From the NCBI RefSeq assembly GCF_021648885.1, contig NZ_JAKJHZ010000009.1, positions 62,001-126,000 on the forward strand: a stretch of 64,000 nucleotides of DNA, in the 5' to 3' direction. The notes under the pieces are model-generated. The model was given only the letters and a program-made list of their open reading frames with translations, was not told the origin of the DNA and did no database searches. This DNA is from Nocardioides potassii (GTDB lineage: Bacteria > Actinomycetota > Actinomycetes > Propionibacteriales > Nocardioidaceae). The position numbers were made by a program, and so were the translations under genes. Each line of letters starts with the position of its first letter. The first letter of the stretch is position 1. Shown piece after piece: positions 8,818-19,282 of this stretch.

Positions 8818-11800
8818 ATGTTCTCCAAGGTCCTCATCGCCAACCGTGGTGAGATCGCAGTCCGGGCCCTCCGAGCCGCGCGCGAGATCGGCTCGCGGAC
8901 GGTGGCCGTCTTCCCCCACGAGGACCGCTGGTCCGAGCACCGGATGAAGGCCGAGGAGGCCTACGAGATCGGCGAGGTCGGCCACCCCGTGCGCGCCTAC
9001 CTCGACCCCGAGGCGATCGTCGAGGTCGCCGTGCGCTGCGGCGCCGACGCGGTCTACCCGGGATACGGCTTCCTGTCCGAGAACCCCGCGCTGGCCGAGG
9101 CCTGCGCCGCCGCCGGGATCACCTTCATCGGCCCGAGCGCCGAGGTGCTCACGCTCACCGGCAACAAGGCGCGCGCGATCGCCGCCGCCAAGGCCGCCGG
9201 CGTACCGGTCCTCCAGTCGGTGCCGCCGTCGACCGACGTCGACGAGCTGGTGGCCGCGGCCGAGCAGATCGAGGCGCCCCTCTTCGTGAAGGCGGTCGCC
9301 GGTGGCGGAGGTCGCGGCATGCGTCGGGTCGACGACCGTGCGGGGCTGCGCGAGGCGATCGAGACCTGCATGCGCGAGGCCGAGGGCGCCTTCGGTGACC
9401 CCACCGTCTTCATCGAGCAGGCGGTGGTCGACCCGCGCCACATCGAGGTGCAGGTGCTGTCCGACGGCACCGGCTCCGAGGGTGGGGTCATCCACCTCTA
9501 CGAGCGCGACTGCTCGGTGCAGCGTCGCCACCAGAAGGTCGTCGAGATCGCGCCGGCGCCCAACCTCGACACCGACATCCGGGACCGGATGTGCGCGGAC
9601 GCCGTCCGGTTCGCGCGCGAGATCGGCTACAAGAACGCCGGCACGGTCGAGTTCCTGCTCGGCCCCGACGGCCGCTACGTCTTCATCGAGATGAACCCGC
9701 GGATCCAGGTCGAGCACACCGTGACCGAGGAGATCACGGCGGTGGACCTGGTGCAGTCGCAGATGCTCATCGCCGCGGGCGCGACCCTCGCCGACCTCGG
9801 GCTCACCCAGGACTCCGTGCAGCCGCGTGGCTTCGCGCTGCAGTGCCGGATCACCACGGAGGACCCCGCCAACGGCTTCCGCCCCGACACCGGCAAGATC
9901 ACGACCTACCGCTCCCCCGGTGGACCGGGGGTGCGCCTCGACGGCGGCACGACCTACGCCGGCGCCGAGATCAGCCCCCACTTCGACTCGATGCTCGCCA
10001 AGCTCACCTGTCGCGGTCGCACCTTCGAGGCGGCGGTGCAGAAGGCCCGCCGTGCGCTGCTGGAGTTCCGCATCCGCGGCGTCTCCACCAATGTGGGCTT
10101 CCTCCAGTCCGTGCTGGCCGACCCGGACTTCGCCGCCGGCGGGGTCACCACGTCGTTCATCGAGGACCACCCGCAGCTCCTCAAGGCCCAGGTCGGCGGC
10201 GACCGGGCGTCACGGCTGCTGACCTACCTCGCCGACGTCACCGTCAACCAGCCCCACGGCGCGGCGCCGGTGTCCGTGTCGCCCGTGAGCAAGCTGCCCG
10301 CGCTGGACCGCTCGCAGCCCGTGCCCGCCGGCACCCGGCAGCTGCTGCGCGAGGTCGGACCCGAGGAGTTCGCCCGGCGCCTGCGCGCCCAGGACCGGGT
10401 CGCGGTCACCGACACCACCTTCCGCGACGCACACCAGTCGCTGCTCGCCACCCGAGTGCGCTCGCGCGACCTGCTGGCCGTCGCGGAGCACGTCGCGCGC
10501 ACCACGCCCGAGCTGTGGTCGGTCGAGTGCTGGGGCGGGGCGACGTACGACGTCGCGCTGAGGTTCCTCGCCGAGGACCCCTGGGAGCGGCTCGCCGCGC
10601 TGCGCGAGGCGATCCCCAACATCGGCCTCCAGATGCTGCTCCGCGGCCGCAACACGGTCGGCTACACGCCGTACCCGACGGAGGTCACCGAGGCCTTCGT
10701 GCACGAGGCCGCCGAGACCGGCATCGACGTCTTCCGTATCTTCGATGCGCTCAACGACGTCTCGCAGATGCGCCCGGCGATCGACGCGGTGCGTGCCACC
10801 GGCACGTCCGTCGCGGAGGTCGCGCTCTGCTACACCGGCGACCTGTCGTCCCCGGACGAGCGGCTCTACACCCTCGACTACTACCTGCGCCTCGCCGAGC
10901 AGATCGTCGACGCCGGTGCCCACGTGCTGGCGATCAAGGACATGGCCGGCCTGCTCCGCGCGCCGGCCGCCCGCACCCTCGTCACCGCGCTGCGCGAGCA
11001 CTTCGACCTCCCCGTCCACCTGCACACCCACGACACCCCGGGTGGCCAGCTCGCCACCCTCGTCGCGGCGATCGAGGCGGGGGTCGACGCGGTCGACGCG
11101 GCCTGCGCGTCGATGGCCGGCACCACGTCCCAGCCCGCCCTGTCGGCGCTCGTCTCGGCCACCGACCACTCCGAGCGGGAGACCGGTCTGTCGCTGGCGG
11201 CGGTCAACGCGCTCGAGCCCTACTGGGAGGCCACCCGCCGGGTCTACGCGCCCTTCGAGTCCGGCCTGCCCTCGCCGACCGGCCGCGTCTACCGCCACGA
11301 GATCCCCGGCGGCCAGCTGTCCAACCTGCGCCAGCAGGCGATCGCTCTCGGCCTCGGCGAGAAGTTCGAGCAGGTCGAGGACATGTACGCCGCCGCCAAC
11401 GACATCCTCGGCAACGTCGTCAAGGTGACGCCGTCGTCGAAGGTCGTCGGCGACCTCGCGCTCGCCCTCGTCGCCGCGGGCGCCGACCCGGCGGAGTTCG
11501 AGGCCGACCCGGCGTCGTACGACGTCCCGGACTCGGTGATCGGCTTCCTCAACGGCGAGCTCGGCGACCCGCCGGGCGGCTGGCCCGAGCCGTTCCGCAC
11601 CAAGGCGCTCGCCGGACGCACCTGGAAGCAGCCGACGGAGAGCCTGACGCCCGAGCAGCAGCAAGGCTTGGCGGACGACCGTCGTACGACGCTCAACGAG
11701 CTGCTCTTCCCCGGCCCGACCGCGGCGTTCGTCGAGTCGCGCGAGGCCTACGGCGACCTCTCCGTCCTGCCGACCACCGACTACCTCTACGGCCTGCGTC

Positions 11801-12204
11801 GCGGCGGCGAGCACCCGGTGGAGCTGCGCGAGGGCAAGACCGTGCTCTACGGGCTCGAGGCGATCAGCGAGCCCGACGAGCGCGGCTTCCGCAACGTGAT
11901 GGCCACCATCGACGGCCAGCTCCGCCCGGTGCAGGTGCGCGATCGCAGCGTGTCCGCCGAGGTCACCTCCGCCGAGAAGGCCGACCCGAAGAACAGCGGC
12001 CACGTCGCGGCGCCGTACGACGGCGCGGTGACCGTGACGGTCGCCGAGGGCGACACCGTCGAGGCCGGTCAGACCGTCGCGACGATCGAGGCGATGAAGA
12101 TGGAGGCCTCGATCACCGCCCCCGTCGCCGGCACCGTCTCGCGGGTCGCGGTCCGTTCCACCCAGGGAGTCGAGGGCGGCGACCTGGTGCTGGTGATCGG
12201 CTAG
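8818..12204 (+). CDS. pyc: Pyruvate carboxylase
   Basis: Makes oxaloacetate from pyruvate, ATP and bicarbonate, refilling the TCA cycle. The single 1128-residue chain has all domains in the usual order. The biotin carboxylase runs from about 1 to 450, opening with [16 protein letters not shown] and containing GGGGRGM. The HMGL-like carboxyltransferase begins near 523 with [16 protein letters not shown] and has the metal-binding histidines in [10 protein letters not shown] at about 732-741. A PYC/OADA domain follows, and then the biotinyl domain, where the AMKM motif puts biotin on Lys1094. Length matches the family. The 3' end overlaps the convergent NUDIX gene by 4 bases. The only promoter signal seen is a TAGCGT hexamer directly before the ATG. 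Confidence 0.97.
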   Translation: MFSKVLIANRGEIAVRALRAAREIGSRTVAVFPHEDRWSEHRMKAEEAYEIGEVGHPVRAYLDPEAIVEVAVRCGADAVYPGYGFLSENPALAEACAAAGITFIGPSAEVLTLTGNKARAIAAAKAAGVPVLQSVPPSTDVDELVAAAEQIEAPLFVKAVAGGGGRGMRRVDDRAGLREAIETCMREAEGAFGDPTVFIEQAVVDPRHIEVQVLSDGTGSEGGVIHLYERDCSVQRRHQKVVEIAPAPNLDTDIRDRMCADAVRFAREIGYKNAGTVEFLLGPDGRYVFIEMNPRIQVEHTVTEEITAVDLVQSQMLIAAGATLADLGLTQDSVQPRGFALQCRITTEDPANGFRPDTGKITTYRSPGGPGVRLDGGTTYAGAEISPHFDSMLAKLTCRGRTFEAAVQKARRALLEFRIRGVSTNVGFLQSVLADPDFAAGGVTTSFIEDHPQLLKAQVGGDRASRLLTYLADVTVNQPHGAAPVSVSPVSKLPALDRSQPVPAGTRQLLREVGPEEFARRLRAQDRVAVTDTTFRDAHQSLLATRVRSRDLLAVAEHVARTTPELWSVECWGGATYDVALRFLAEDPWERLAALREAIPNIGLQMLLRGRNTVGYTPYPTEVTEAFVHEAAETGIDVFRIFDALNDVSQMRPAIDAVRATGTSVAEVALCYTGDLSSPDERLYTLDYYLRLAEQIVDAGAHVLAIKDMAGLLRAPAARTLVTALREHFDLPVHLHTHDTPGGQLATLVAAIEAGVDAVDAACASMAGTTSQPALSALVSATDHSERETGLSLAAVNALEPYWEATRRVYAPFESGLPSPTGRVYRHEIPGGQLSNLRQQAIALGLGEKFEQVEDMYAAANDILGNVVKVTPSSKVVGDLALALVAAGADPAEFEADPASYDVPDSVIGFLNGELGDPPGGWPEPFRTKALAGRTWKQPTESLTPEQQQGLADDRRTTLNELLFPGPTAAFVESREAYGDLSVLPTTDYLYGLRRGGEHPVELREGKTVLYGLEAISEPDERGFRNVMATIDGQLRPVQVRDRSVSAEVTSAEKADPKNSGHVAAPYDGAVTVTVAEGDTVEAGQTVATIEAMKMEASITAPVAGTVSRVAVRSTQGVEGGDLVLVIG

Positions 12205-12596
12205 CCCGGCACCGCCCGGACCAGGGCGCCGCGCACGTCGGGGTGCGCCAGTGGCGGCAGGTCGTCGGCGCGGGACCACCGGAGGTCGTCGTGCTCCTCG
12301 GGCGCGAGGTTGGCAGGGGTGCCCCGCCAGCCGTGCACCAACCAGGCGCTGAGCGACACGGGCGCGCGCACCGGCGTCACCTCGACCCGGCACAGGTGCA
12401 CCACCGAGTCCACGTCGGCCTCGACGCCGAGCTCCTCGCGCAGCTCCCGCACGAGCGCCTCCAGCTCGGTCTCGCCATCCTCCCGCACTCCCCCGGGCAG
12501 GTCCCACGTGTCGGGGAAGGCGTGCTTGTCGGGCCGGCGATGGACGAGCAGCACCCGCCCGTCCTCGACCAGCGCGCCGACGACCACCCTCACCAT
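12201..12596 (-). CDS. NUDIX hydrolase
   Basis: Hydrolyses a nucleoside diphosphate linked to another moiety; the exact substrate cannot be told. The 131-residue protein has a full NUDIX box starting at about residue 35 ([20 protein letters not shown] followed by ELG) with the metal-binding REXXEE glutamates. Length is that of a single-domain MutT-like enzyme. It converges on pyc and overlaps its last 4 bases. Confidence 0.92.
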   Translation of the reverse strand: MVRVVVGALVEDGRVLLVHRRPDKHAFPDTWDLPGGVREDGETELEALVRELREELGVEADVDSVVHLCRVEVTPVRAPVSLSAWLVHGWRGTPANLAPEEHDDLRWSRADDLPPLAHPDVRGALVRAVPG

Positions 12597-12625
12597 GCCC
12601 CGATCCCAGCACGGGGCTCCGACAG

Positions 12626-13546
12626 TCAGCCCTGGTTGAGCACCACGACGTCGGGGTCCGGCTCGGCGTACTCCGTGACCTCGGGGTCCTCACCCGTCAC
12701 CTGCCGGTAGACCTCGGTCGCGATGGCGCGCATGCCGTTGATCTTCGGGTGGAAGGGTGCCGCGATGCCGGCGCGGAAGCGCGGGCCGTTGACCCAGGCA
12801 CGGCCCTTGGCGCACACGTCGTGGCCGCCCGAGACCGCCTCCATGTCGACGTACGACGCTCCGGCAGCCTCGGCGCCCCTGCGCAGCGAGGCGTTGAGGA
12901 GGCCCGCCACCTCGGTGACCGGACCGAGCACCTCGGGCGACGTGCCGATCGCCTTGCAGGTGCCCTCGGTGGGGAGGATGTCCGGGTAGCCGACGACCAG
13001 GACGTCGGCGTCGGGTGCGATCGTCGTGATGCGGCGGACGGCCTGCGCGATGCGTCCGGCGACCTTCCTCGCGTCGGCACCGAGCTGGTCGACCGGGCAG
13101 GCTGCGCCGGGCTGCTGGCAGCGGATCAGGCCGTCGTAGATCGCGAAGTCGTTGCCGCCGATCCCGAGGGTCACCAGGTCCGTGTCGGACGAGACGGCGT
13201 CGATCTGCGGCGGTGCCGTGCCGCCGTCGAACAGCGTCATCGGCGCGTAGAGGTCGGCGGTCGTGGCCGCCGAGCAGGTGACGTCGGTGTAGCTCGCCAC
13301 GTCGAGCCAGTCGGCGAGGAAGGCCGGGTAGTTGTCCTTCGACCGGGCGCACCCCTGCGGGTCGGTGCGCATGGTGCCGATGAACGGACCGGCGGAGAAC
13401 GAGTCCCCCATCGCGACGTAGTCGATGTCGCTGGTGACCTCGGTGTCGACGACCGGGTCGGGCAGGGCGTCGCCGCCGCTCGTCCCACCGGCGCTGCAGC
13501 CGGACACGACGATGGCCAGCGAGGCGACCAGGAGGGAGGGCCTCAC
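12626..13546 (-). CDS. Secreted SGNH/GDSL-type esterase lipoprotein
   Basis: A probable membrane-anchored extracellular esterase or lipase of 306 residues. The N-terminus is a lipoprotein signal peptide with lipobox VSGC, giving lipidated Cys17. The catalytic blocks of the SGNH fold follow: GDSFSAG with the nucleophilic serine, GIGGND for the oxyanion hole, and PFHPKINGM near the C-terminus with the catalytic histidine. Six or more cysteines after the signal suggest disulfides, as in actinobacterial secreted GDSL lipases. It overlaps the upstream SpoIID-like gene by 4 bases, so the two form an operon working at the cell envelope. Confidence 0.9.
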   Translation of the reverse strand: MRPSLLVASLAIVVSGCSAGGTSGGDALPDPVVDTEVTSDIDYVAMGDSFSAGPFIGTMRTDPQGCARSKDNYPAFLADWLDVASYTDVTCSAATTADLYAPMTLFDGGTAPPQIDAVSSDTDLVTLGIGGNDFAIYDGLIRCQQPGAACPVDQLGADARKVAGRIAQAVRRITTIAPDADVLVVGYPDILPTEGTCKAIGTSPEVLGPVTEVAGLLNASLRRGAEAAGASYVDMEAVSGGHDVCAKGRAWVNGPRFRAGIAAPFHPKINGMRAIATEVYRQVTGEDPEVTEYAEPDPDVVVLNQG

Positions 13547-14781
13547 TCTCTCAGCTGACCCTTCTGCCGCGGCGTGACCGAGAAGGTGAACCAGTCGGAG
13601 GGCAGCGTGAACGTGTCGCGGACCGTGTCACCGTCCGTGCGCGCCGTCCCGGTCGTCCCGACGAAGGCGACGTCGACGACGCGGCCGCCCCAGTCGCCGT
13701 TGCCGTCACGGGTGGTCACCTCGATGCTGGTGAGGTCGCCGATCGACGGCCACTTCGCCTCGATCTGGGTGTCGTCGATCGCCCTGGTCCAGGTGGAGTA
13801 CGCCGGGTTGGCCACGCCGTCGTACGGGTCGGGCTGGGCCACGAGGTAGGGCATGGAGCCGGCCGCAGAGTATCCGCCGTTGCTGGCGGAGAACTGCGTG
13901 AAGGCCGGGCGCCCGCCGTAGAACAGGCCCTGCTTGGCTGTGGCCTTGATCGCCGCCGTGGCCGCCGGGTGCTCGTCGTCGACACCGCCGTAGACCTGGC
14001 AGCTGCTGGTGTCGCACAGGTCGTAGTGCGGGGCCGGCGGGTGCGAGCGCTCGAAGGCGGCGTACGTGCGGGCCGCGACCGACTGGGCGCTCACCGCGGC
14101 GGGCGCCCACGTCGCAGGAACCTCACGCGGGACGACGCCGCGGAGGTAGGCCTCCAGGCCGAGCCGGTTGACGGTCTCGCGCCTGGTGCTCTGGCGTGGG
14201 GCGACCGACTGGAGCGTGCCGCGGTAGTCACGGCGGCCCGCCGGCGTGACGAGGGTGAGCACACCGGTGGCGGAGACGAACTCGGCCTCGCCGGGCACCG
14301 TGCGCCACGTCCGCCAGCCGCCGCCCTTGGTGTACTGGACGGTCGTGTCGCTCCCGGCACCGATGAGGCGCCACTTCCTCGCTGCGTTGGCCGGCAGCCG
14401 CCAGGTCCGCTGCCTCGTGAGGCTGCCGACCTTCAGGCCCGGCTGGGCGGTCACCTGGACGTCCCGGCCGGTGTCGGCGGTGATGAGGACGCGGATCTTG
14501 CCGCCGATCCGGCCCCAGGTCGTGCCCGGGTAGTAGAACTCGTCGATCTGCTGCCAGGTCAGGCCCTGCTTGGCGGCACCGAGGGCGCCGTACTGCGACA
14601 GGCCCTTGCCGTGCCCGAAGCCGTGCCCGGTGATCGTGATCGCGACGCTGCCCGGCGTCGACCAGGTCTCGGCCTTGCGCCGCGGCTCCGCAGCCACTGC
14701 TCCGCCGGGAGCGAGCACAGGCAGCGCGAGCACGCTCGCGACGAGCGCGAGGAGGAGCCTGGTGGGGCGGGTACGGCGCAT
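13543..14781 (-). CDS. Secreted SpoIID/LytB-domain protein
   Basis: An exported cell-wall-associated protein of 412 residues. A Sec signal peptide (about 1-31, ending near AVAAEP) is followed by GHGFGHGKGLSQYGA, the motif by which SpoIID/LytB proteins are recognised. The SpoIID catalytic-type region follows (LEAYLRGVVPREVPATW, then QSVAARTYA). In Bacillus SpoIID is a peptidoglycan lytic transglycosylase of engulfment. Non-sporulating actinobacteria carry homologues of unclear role, so activity here is inferred. The ATG at 14781 is chosen because the signal peptide begins there and GGGGGAG lies upstream; an in-frame start at 14832 would add 17 unlikely residues. Confidence 0.88.
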   Translation of the reverse strand: MRRTRPTRLLLALVASVLALPVLAPGGAVAAEPRRKAETWSTPGSVAITITGHGFGHGKGLSQYGALGAAKQGLTWQQIDEFYYPGTTWGRIGGKIRVLITADTGRDVQVTAQPGLKVGSLTRQRTWRLPANAARKWRLIGAGSDTTVQYTKGGGWRTWRTVPGEAEFVSATGVLTLVTPAGRRDYRGTLQSVAPRQSTRRETVNRLGLEAYLRGVVPREVPATWAPAAVSAQSVAARTYAAFERSHPPAPHYDLCDTSSCQVYGGVDDEHPAATAAIKATAKQGLFYGGRPAFTQFSASNGGYSAAGSMPYLVAQPDPYDGVANPAYSTWTRAIDDTQIEAKWPSIGDLTSIEVTTRDGNGDWGGRVVDVAFVGTTGTARTDGDTVRDTFTLPSDWFTFSVTPRQKGQLRE

Positions 14782-14852
14782 GGTCTGAGATCTCCCCCGA
14801 GACGTGGCGGAACTGAGTCCATGAGCGTACAACCGCTCACCGAACGACGTGC

Positions 14853-14858
14853 CAGACT
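14853..14858 (+). promoter_or_regulatory. Possible -10 hexamer, leaderless configuration
   Basis: CAGACT ends 6 bases before the ATG at 14865. It deviates from TANNNT at the first base, so support is weaker than at other sites. Confidence 0.3.
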
Positions 14859-14864
14859 TCCTCC

Positions 14865-15533
14865 ATGTCCGGGGGTCTGTTCGGGGGACGGCGCAGGCGC
14901 CGCGAGGAGGAGCTCGCCGCGAAGGACCGTTGGCGCACGGCGCGCAAGCTGATGGACGAGGACGTCACCGCCCTCGGGGAGCAGGTCGCCGAGCTCCACG
15001 TCGACACCCTCGCCGACGACCTCGACCCCGATGCTGTCGATCACTACCGCCGCGCGCTCACCCACTACGACCAGGCCAAGGCCCTCCTCGCGGCGAGTGA
15101 GACGGCGGAGGACGTCATCGCCGTCGAGCAGGTCGTGGCCGACGCCCGCTACCACCGCGCCGCCGTCCTCGCGATCCGAGACGGCGAGCCGCTGCCCCAG
15201 CGCCGCGAGCCGTGCTTCTTCGACCCCCAGCACGGACCGTCGATGCAGGACGTCGAGTGGACGCCGCCCGGCGGAACGCCGCGCGTGATCGGGATCTGCG
15301 CCGCGGACGCCCGACGCCTCGCCGCGGGCGAGGAGCCGCTCGTGCGGATGGTGCGCATCGGCGACCGCTGGGTGCCGTGGCACCTCGCCGGGAGCGTGCA
15401 GGGCGCGATCGACGCCGGAGCCCAGCTCGCCAAGGGGAACGGCCACGGCGTGCACGGCCAGCAGAACCTCGCCCAGGCCTACCTGAACCAGACCCTCGGC
15501 GGCAGCGCCGACCGAGGCGGCTTCGGCGTCTGA
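14865..15533 (+). CDS. Hypothetical soluble protein
   Basis: I do not recognise a family. The 222 residues start with a short Gly/Arg-rich stretch (SGGLFGGRRRRRE). A helical, highly charged segment (about 15-115) with probable coiled-coil character follows, then a compact C-terminal region (about 120-190) rich in Pro and Gly with single Cys residues at FFDPQHG-proximal and GIC positions, and a polar Gly/Asn/His tail. There is no signal peptide or membrane helix. The gene is divergent from the SpoIID-like gene and 38 bases upstream of the DNA glycosylase gene on the same strand. Codon usage looks native. Confidence 0.7.
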   Translation: MSGGLFGGRRRRREEELAAKDRWRTARKLMDEDVTALGEQVAELHVDTLADDLDPDAVDHYRRALTHYDQAKALLAASETAEDVIAVEQVVADARYHRAAVLAIRDGEPLPQRREPCFFDPQHGPSMQDVEWTPPGGTPRVIGICAADARRLAAGEEPLVRMVRIGDRWVPWHLAGSVQGAIDAGAQLAKGNGHGVHGQQNLAQAYLNQTLGGSADRGGFGV

Positions 15534-15559
15534 GGACGAGGGCTGTCGCACCCGCCTGT

Positions 15560-15565
15560 GACACT
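15560..15565 (+). promoter_or_regulatory. Possible -10 hexamer of the Nei-like gene, leaderless configuration
   Basis: GACACT ends 6 bases before the GTG at 15572. GGAGG also lies here but only one base from the start, too close to act as a normal ribosome binding site. Confidence 0.35.
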
Positions 15566-15571
15566 GGAGGC

Positions 15572-16483
15572 GTGCCCGAGGGAGACAGCGTCTGGAAGCT
15601 CGCGCGCCGTCTCGACCGCCAGCTCGTCGGGCACACGGTCGCGCGGTCCGACTTCCGCACGCCCCGCCTCGCCACCCGCGACGTCTCGGGACGAGAGGTG
15701 CTCGGTCACGACACCCACGGCAAGCACCTGCTGACCCGGTTCTCCGCGACCGCCGACTCCCCGGCCGCCACGCTGCACAGCCACCTCAAGATGGACGGGT
15801 CCTGGTCGACGCTCGCACCGGGCAAGCGGCTGCCGGCCAAGCTGCAGCCCCACGTGCGGCTCCTCCTCACCCTCGACGACGACCGGGTGGTCCACGGGAT
15901 CCGGCTCCACGACCTCGACCTCGTGCCGACCGACCGCGAGGTCGACCTCGTCGGCCACCTCGGCCCCGACCCGCTGCGCGACGACTGGGACCCCGCGGAG
16001 GCCGTACGACGCCTCGCGGCCGACCCGGCGCGCCCGTTCGTCTCGGCGCTGCTCGACCAGCGCGCGGTCGCCGGGTTCGGCAACCTGTGGGTCAACGAGC
16101 TCGCCTTCCTCACCGGTGTCAGCCCGTGGACCCCGATCGGCGACGTGGACGTCGAGCGCCTCGTCGAGCGCGGCGCGACGATGCTGCACCACTCCGCCAC
16201 CGTCGACGGCGCCTACCAGGTCACCACCGGCTCGCCCGTGCGCGGCGACGACCACTGGGTGACCGGCCGGCAGCGGCAGGGCTGCCGGCGGTGCCGCGGC
16301 CCGATCAGCGTGACGGCCGAGGTGCCCGGCGACGCCCAGAACCGGCGGACGTGGTGGTGCCCCGCGTGCCAGCCGGGACCCGGTCCGGAGGCCCGGGTGG
16401 GAGTGCCGGGAGCGCGGGTCAGACCCGGTGCAGCCGGCGGGCGGCCTCGGCGATCGAGCCGCTCATCGAGGGGTAGACGGTGA
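15572..16483 (+). CDS. Fpg/Nei family DNA glycosylase-AP lyase (endonuclease VIII type)
   Basis: Removes oxidised bases from DNA and nicks the abasic site. The mature N-terminus would be the catalytic proline (PEGDSVWKLARRL), and PEGD rather than PELP points to the Nei side of the family. The helix-two-turn-helix has FGNLWVNE. The C-terminal zinc finger has the four cysteines CRRC and CPAC spaced as in Nei. About 35 residues of low-complexity Arg/Gly sequence follow the finger. This tail lies in the 65-base overlap with the convergent lpdA gene, so it is probably dispensable. The total of 303 residues is slightly longer than usual. Confidence 0.9.
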   Translation: MPEGDSVWKLARRLDRQLVGHTVARSDFRTPRLATRDVSGREVLGHDTHGKHLLTRFSATADSPAATLHSHLKMDGSWSTLAPGKRLPAKLQPHVRLLLTLDDDRVVHGIRLHDLDLVPTDREVDLVGHLGPDPLRDDWDPAEAVRRLAADPARPFVSALLDQRAVAGFGNLWVNELAFLTGVSPWTPIGDVDVERLVERGATMLHHSATVDGAYQVTTGSPVRGDDHWVTGRQRQGCRRCRGPISVTAEVPGDAQNRRTWWCPACQPGPGPEARVGVPGARVRPGAAGGRPRRSSRSSRGRR

Positions 16484-17798
16484 ACGCCTGGGCGAGCTGG
16501 TCGGCCGTCAGCGACTCGGCCACCGCGATCGACACCGGGTGGATGAGCTCGGACGCGCGCGGCCCGACGACCACGCCGCCGACGACGATGCCCGTGCCGG
16601 GTCGGCAGAAGAGCTTCACGAAGCCGTCGCGGACACCCTGCATCTTGGCGCGGGCGTTGCCGGCGAGCGGGAGCATCACGGCCTGGGCATCGATCTCGCC
16701 GGCGTCGACGGCCTTCTGGGACCAGCCGACCGTCGCGATCTCGGGTGCGGTGAAGACGTTGGAGGAGACCTTCTTGAGGTCGAGCGGCGCGACCGCGTCG
16801 CCGAGGAAGTGCCACATCGCGATCCGGCCCTGCATGGCGGCCACCGAGGCGAGCATCAGCACACCCGTGCAGTCGCCGGCTGCATAGATCCCGCGCGCCG
16901 AGGTGCGCGAGACGCGGTCGACGGTGATGAAGCCGCCCTCGTCGGTGGCGACGCCGGCCGCCTCGAGGCCGAGGTCGGCGGTGTTGGGCACGGAGCCGAG
17001 GGCGAGGATGCAGTGGCTGCCCGAGACCCTACGACCGTCCGTGAGCGTCACCGTGACGGTGTCGCCGTCGCGTGTCACCGACTGCATGCGGGACTGCCCG
17101 AGCACGTTCATCCCGCGCCGGGTCAGCACGTCCTCGAGCACCGCGGAGGCGTCCGCGTCCTCGCCGGGCAGCACGCGGTCGCGGCTGCTGACGAGGGTGA
17201 CGTCGATGCCGAGCGAGAGGTAGGCGCTGGCGAACTCGGCGCCGGTGACGCCCGATCCCACGACGATGAGCTTCTCCGGCACCTCGGTCAGGTCGTAGAC
17301 CTGCTCCCAGGTGAGGATCCGCTCGCCGTCGGGCTGCGCGCTGGGCAGCGTGCGCGGCGCGGCGCCGGTGGCGACGATGATCGCGTCGGCCCGGAGCGTC
17401 TCGTCACCGACCTCCACCGTCAGGTCCGGCCCGAGGCGGCCGCGACCGGTGACGACGCGTACGCCGTCGCGGTCGAGCCGGGCCGCGATGTCGGCCGACT
17501 GGTCGGCGGCGAGCTGCTTGACGCGGGCGTTGACCCGGCCCAGGTCGACGGCGATCGCGGTCGCCGCGTCGCCCTCGTGGTCGTGGAAGTTGACCCCCAG
17601 CTCCTGCGCCGTGGTCATGTCGGCCATCAGCTCGGCCGTCGCGATCAGCGTCTTGCTCGGCACGCAGTCGGTGAGGACGGCCGAGCCGCCGACACCGTCG
17701 GTGTCGACGACGGTCACCTCGGCGCCGAGCTGGGCCGCGACGTGCGCGGCCTCGTAGCCACCCGGCCCGCCGCCGATGATGACGATGTGGTCAGCCAT
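16419..17798 (-). CDS. lpdA: NAD(P)H-quinone dehydrogenase, LpdA type
   Basis: A flavoprotein disulfide reductase-like enzyme of 459 residues. The FAD motif IIGGGPGGYEAA opens the chain, a second Rossmann motif (VVGSGVTGAEFA, about 175-186) binds the pyridine nucleotide, and the dimerisation domain is complete. The redox-active disulfide motif is not canonical: the sequence reads GGSAVLTDCVPSKTL, so only one of the two catalytic cysteines is present. That is the hallmark of mycobacterial LpdA, which reduces quinones rather than lipoamide. It is 13 bases downstream of the true lipoamide dehydrogenase gene, so the two paralogues form an operon. The 3' end overlaps the convergent glycosylase gene. 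Confidence 0.88.
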   Translation of the reverse strand: MADHIVIIGGGPGGYEAAHVAAQLGAEVTVVDTDGVGGSAVLTDCVPSKTLIATAELMADMTTAQELGVNFHDHEGDAATAIAVDLGRVNARVKQLAADQSADIAARLDRDGVRVVTGRGRLGPDLTVEVGDETLRADAIIVATGAAPRTLPSAQPDGERILTWEQVYDLTEVPEKLIVVGSGVTGAEFASAYLSLGIDVTLVSSRDRVLPGEDADASAVLEDVLTRRGMNVLGQSRMQSVTRDGDTVTVTLTDGRRVSGSHCILALGSVPNTADLGLEAAGVATDEGGFITVDRVSRTSARGIYAAGDCTGVLMLASVAAMQGRIAMWHFLGDAVAPLDLKKVSSNVFTAPEIATVGWSQKAVDAGEIDAQAVMLPLAGNARAKMQGVRDGFVKLFCRPGTGIVVGGVVVGPRASELIHPVSIAVAESLTADQLAQAFTVYPSMSGSIAEAARRLHRV

Positions 17799-17811
17799 GT
17801 GGCCGCGCCCC

Positions 17812-19215
17812 TCAGAGGTTGATCATGTGGCCGGCGATGCCGTGGACGGCCTCCTTGACGGCCTCACCCAGCGTCGGGTGCGCGAAGACGTTGCGGGCCA
17901 CCTCGTCGGCGGTGAGGTCCCACTTCTGCGCCAGGGTCAGCACCGGGAGCAGCTCGGTCACGTCGGGGCCGATCATGTGGGCGCCGATGATCTCGTTGTG
18001 CTCGGCGTCGGCAACGACCTTGACGAAGCCGACGGCCTCGCCGAGGCCCATCGCCTTGCCGTTGGCGGTGAAGGGGAACGTCGCCGTCTTGACGTCGTAG
18101 CCCTTCTCCCTGGCCTGCGCCTCGCTGTAGCCGAAGGACCCGATCTGCGGCATGCAGTAGGTCGCGCGCGGCACGAAGTCGTAGTCCACCGGCATCGTCT
18201 CGGCGCCGTTGATCGTCTCGGCCGCGACGATGCCCATCGCCTCGGCGACGTGGGCGAGCATCATCTTGCCGGTGCAGTCGCCGATGGCGTAGACGCCGTC
18301 GACGTTGGTGCGGCCGTAGTCGTCGATCTCGATCGCGCCGCGCTCGGACACGTTGACGCCGACGTTCTCGAGGCCGAAGCCCTTCACGCGCGGGGCGAAG
18401 CCGAAGGCGGCGAGGAACTTGTCGGCCTCGAGCACCTGCTCGTCGCCACCGGCAGCGGGCGCGATCGTGACCTTCACGCCGGAGCCGGTGTCCTCGACCC
18501 TCTTGACCGCGGTCGAGGTCAGCACCTTCACGCCGAGCTTCTTGTAGTGCTTGAGCAGCTCCTTGGAGATGTCGTGGTCCTCGGTCGGGACCATCCGGTC
18601 GAGGAACTCCACGATCGTGACGTCGACCCCGAAGTTGGCCATCACGTAGGCGAACTCGACACCGATCGCGCCGGACCCGCCGATGACGATCGAGCTCGGC
18701 AGCTCGTCGGTGAGGATCTGCTCCTCGTAGGTGACGACGTTCTCGCTGAGCTCGACGCCCGGCACCAGGCGGACGGTCGCCCCGGAGGCGATGATCAGGT
18801 TGTCGAAGGAGTACGACGTCGTGCCGCCGTCCTTGCCCCTGACGTCGATCCCCTTGGCGCTGGTGAGGGTGCCCCAGCCGTCGATCTCGGTGATCTTGTT
18901 CTTCTTCATCAGGAAGTGGACGCCCTTGACGATGCCGGCGGACACGTCACGGCTGCGCTTGTGGGTCGGGCCGAACGACATCGTGACGTCGCCCTCGATG
19001 CCGAACTTCGCCTTCTCGTGCTGGAGCGTGTGGGCCAGCTCGGCGTTCTTCAGCAGCGCCTTCGACGGGATGCAGCCGACGTTGAGGCAGACACCTCCCC
19101 AGTACTTCTCCTCCACCACGGCCACCTTCTGGCCGAGCTGGGCTGCGCGGATCGCGGCGACGTAGCCACCGGGGCCGGCGCCGAGGACGAGGGTGTCGAA
19201 GTGCGTGTCGGTCAC
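17812..19215 (-). CDS. lpd: Dihydrolipoyl dehydrogenase (E3)
   Basis: Reoxidises dihydrolipoamide with NAD+ in the 2-oxo acid dehydrogenase complexes. The 467 residues show the FAD motif [16 protein letters not shown], the redox disulfide [16 protein letters not shown] (two Cys), the NAD motif [12 protein letters not shown] and the C-terminal interface with the catalytic His-Glu pair in HPTLGE. The start is the GTG at 19215, supported by a TAGGCT hexamer 6 bases upstream, so the transcript is probably leaderless. lpdA follows at 13 bases. No E1 or E2 genes are nearby. Confidence 0.96.
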   Translation of the reverse strand: MTDTHFDTLVLGAGPGGYVAAIRAAQLGQKVAVVEEKYWGGVCLNVGCIPSKALLKNAELAHTLQHEKAKFGIEGDVTMSFGPTHKRSRDVSAGIVKGVHFLMKKNKITEIDGWGTLTSAKGIDVRGKDGGTTSYSFDNLIIASGATVRLVPGVELSENVVTYEEQILTDELPSSIVIGGSGAIGVEFAYVMANFGVDVTIVEFLDRMVPTEDHDISKELLKHYKKLGVKVLTSTAVKRVEDTGSGVKVTIAPAAGGDEQVLEADKFLAAFGFAPRVKGFGLENVGVNVSERGAIEIDDYGRTNVDGVYAIGDCTGKMMLAHVAEAMGIVAAETINGAETMPVDYDFVPRATYCMPQIGSFGYSEAQAREKGYDVKTATFPFTANGKAMGLGEAVGFVKVVADAEHNEIIGAHMIGPDVTELLPVLTLAQKWDLTADEVARNVFAHPTLGEAVKEAVHGIAGHMINL

Positions 19216-19221
19216 GGCCCC

Positions 19222-19227
19222 AGCCTA
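19222..19227 (-). promoter_or_regulatory. -10 hexamer of lpd-lpdA, leaderless configuration
   Basis: On the minus strand TAGGCT ends 6 bases before the GTG of lpd at 19215. Confidence 0.5.
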
Positions 19228-19269
19228 GTTGTCGCGTGTGCAGGCGCCACACCCGAGGTCGCGGCTCGA

Positions 19270-19275
19270 TACCCT
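19270..19275 (+). promoter_or_regulatory. -10 hexamer, leaderless configuration
   Basis: TACCCT ends 7 bases before the GTG at 19283 and decides that start. Confidence 0.5.
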
Positions 19276-19282
19276 GCTCCCC

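Noticed and set aside
10210-12693. Long open frame on the minus strand opposite pyruvate carboxylase
   Set aside because: Shadow frame. The pyc frame holds all motifs of a complete enzyme, while this one has none; only its NUDIX neighbour, in another frame, is real.
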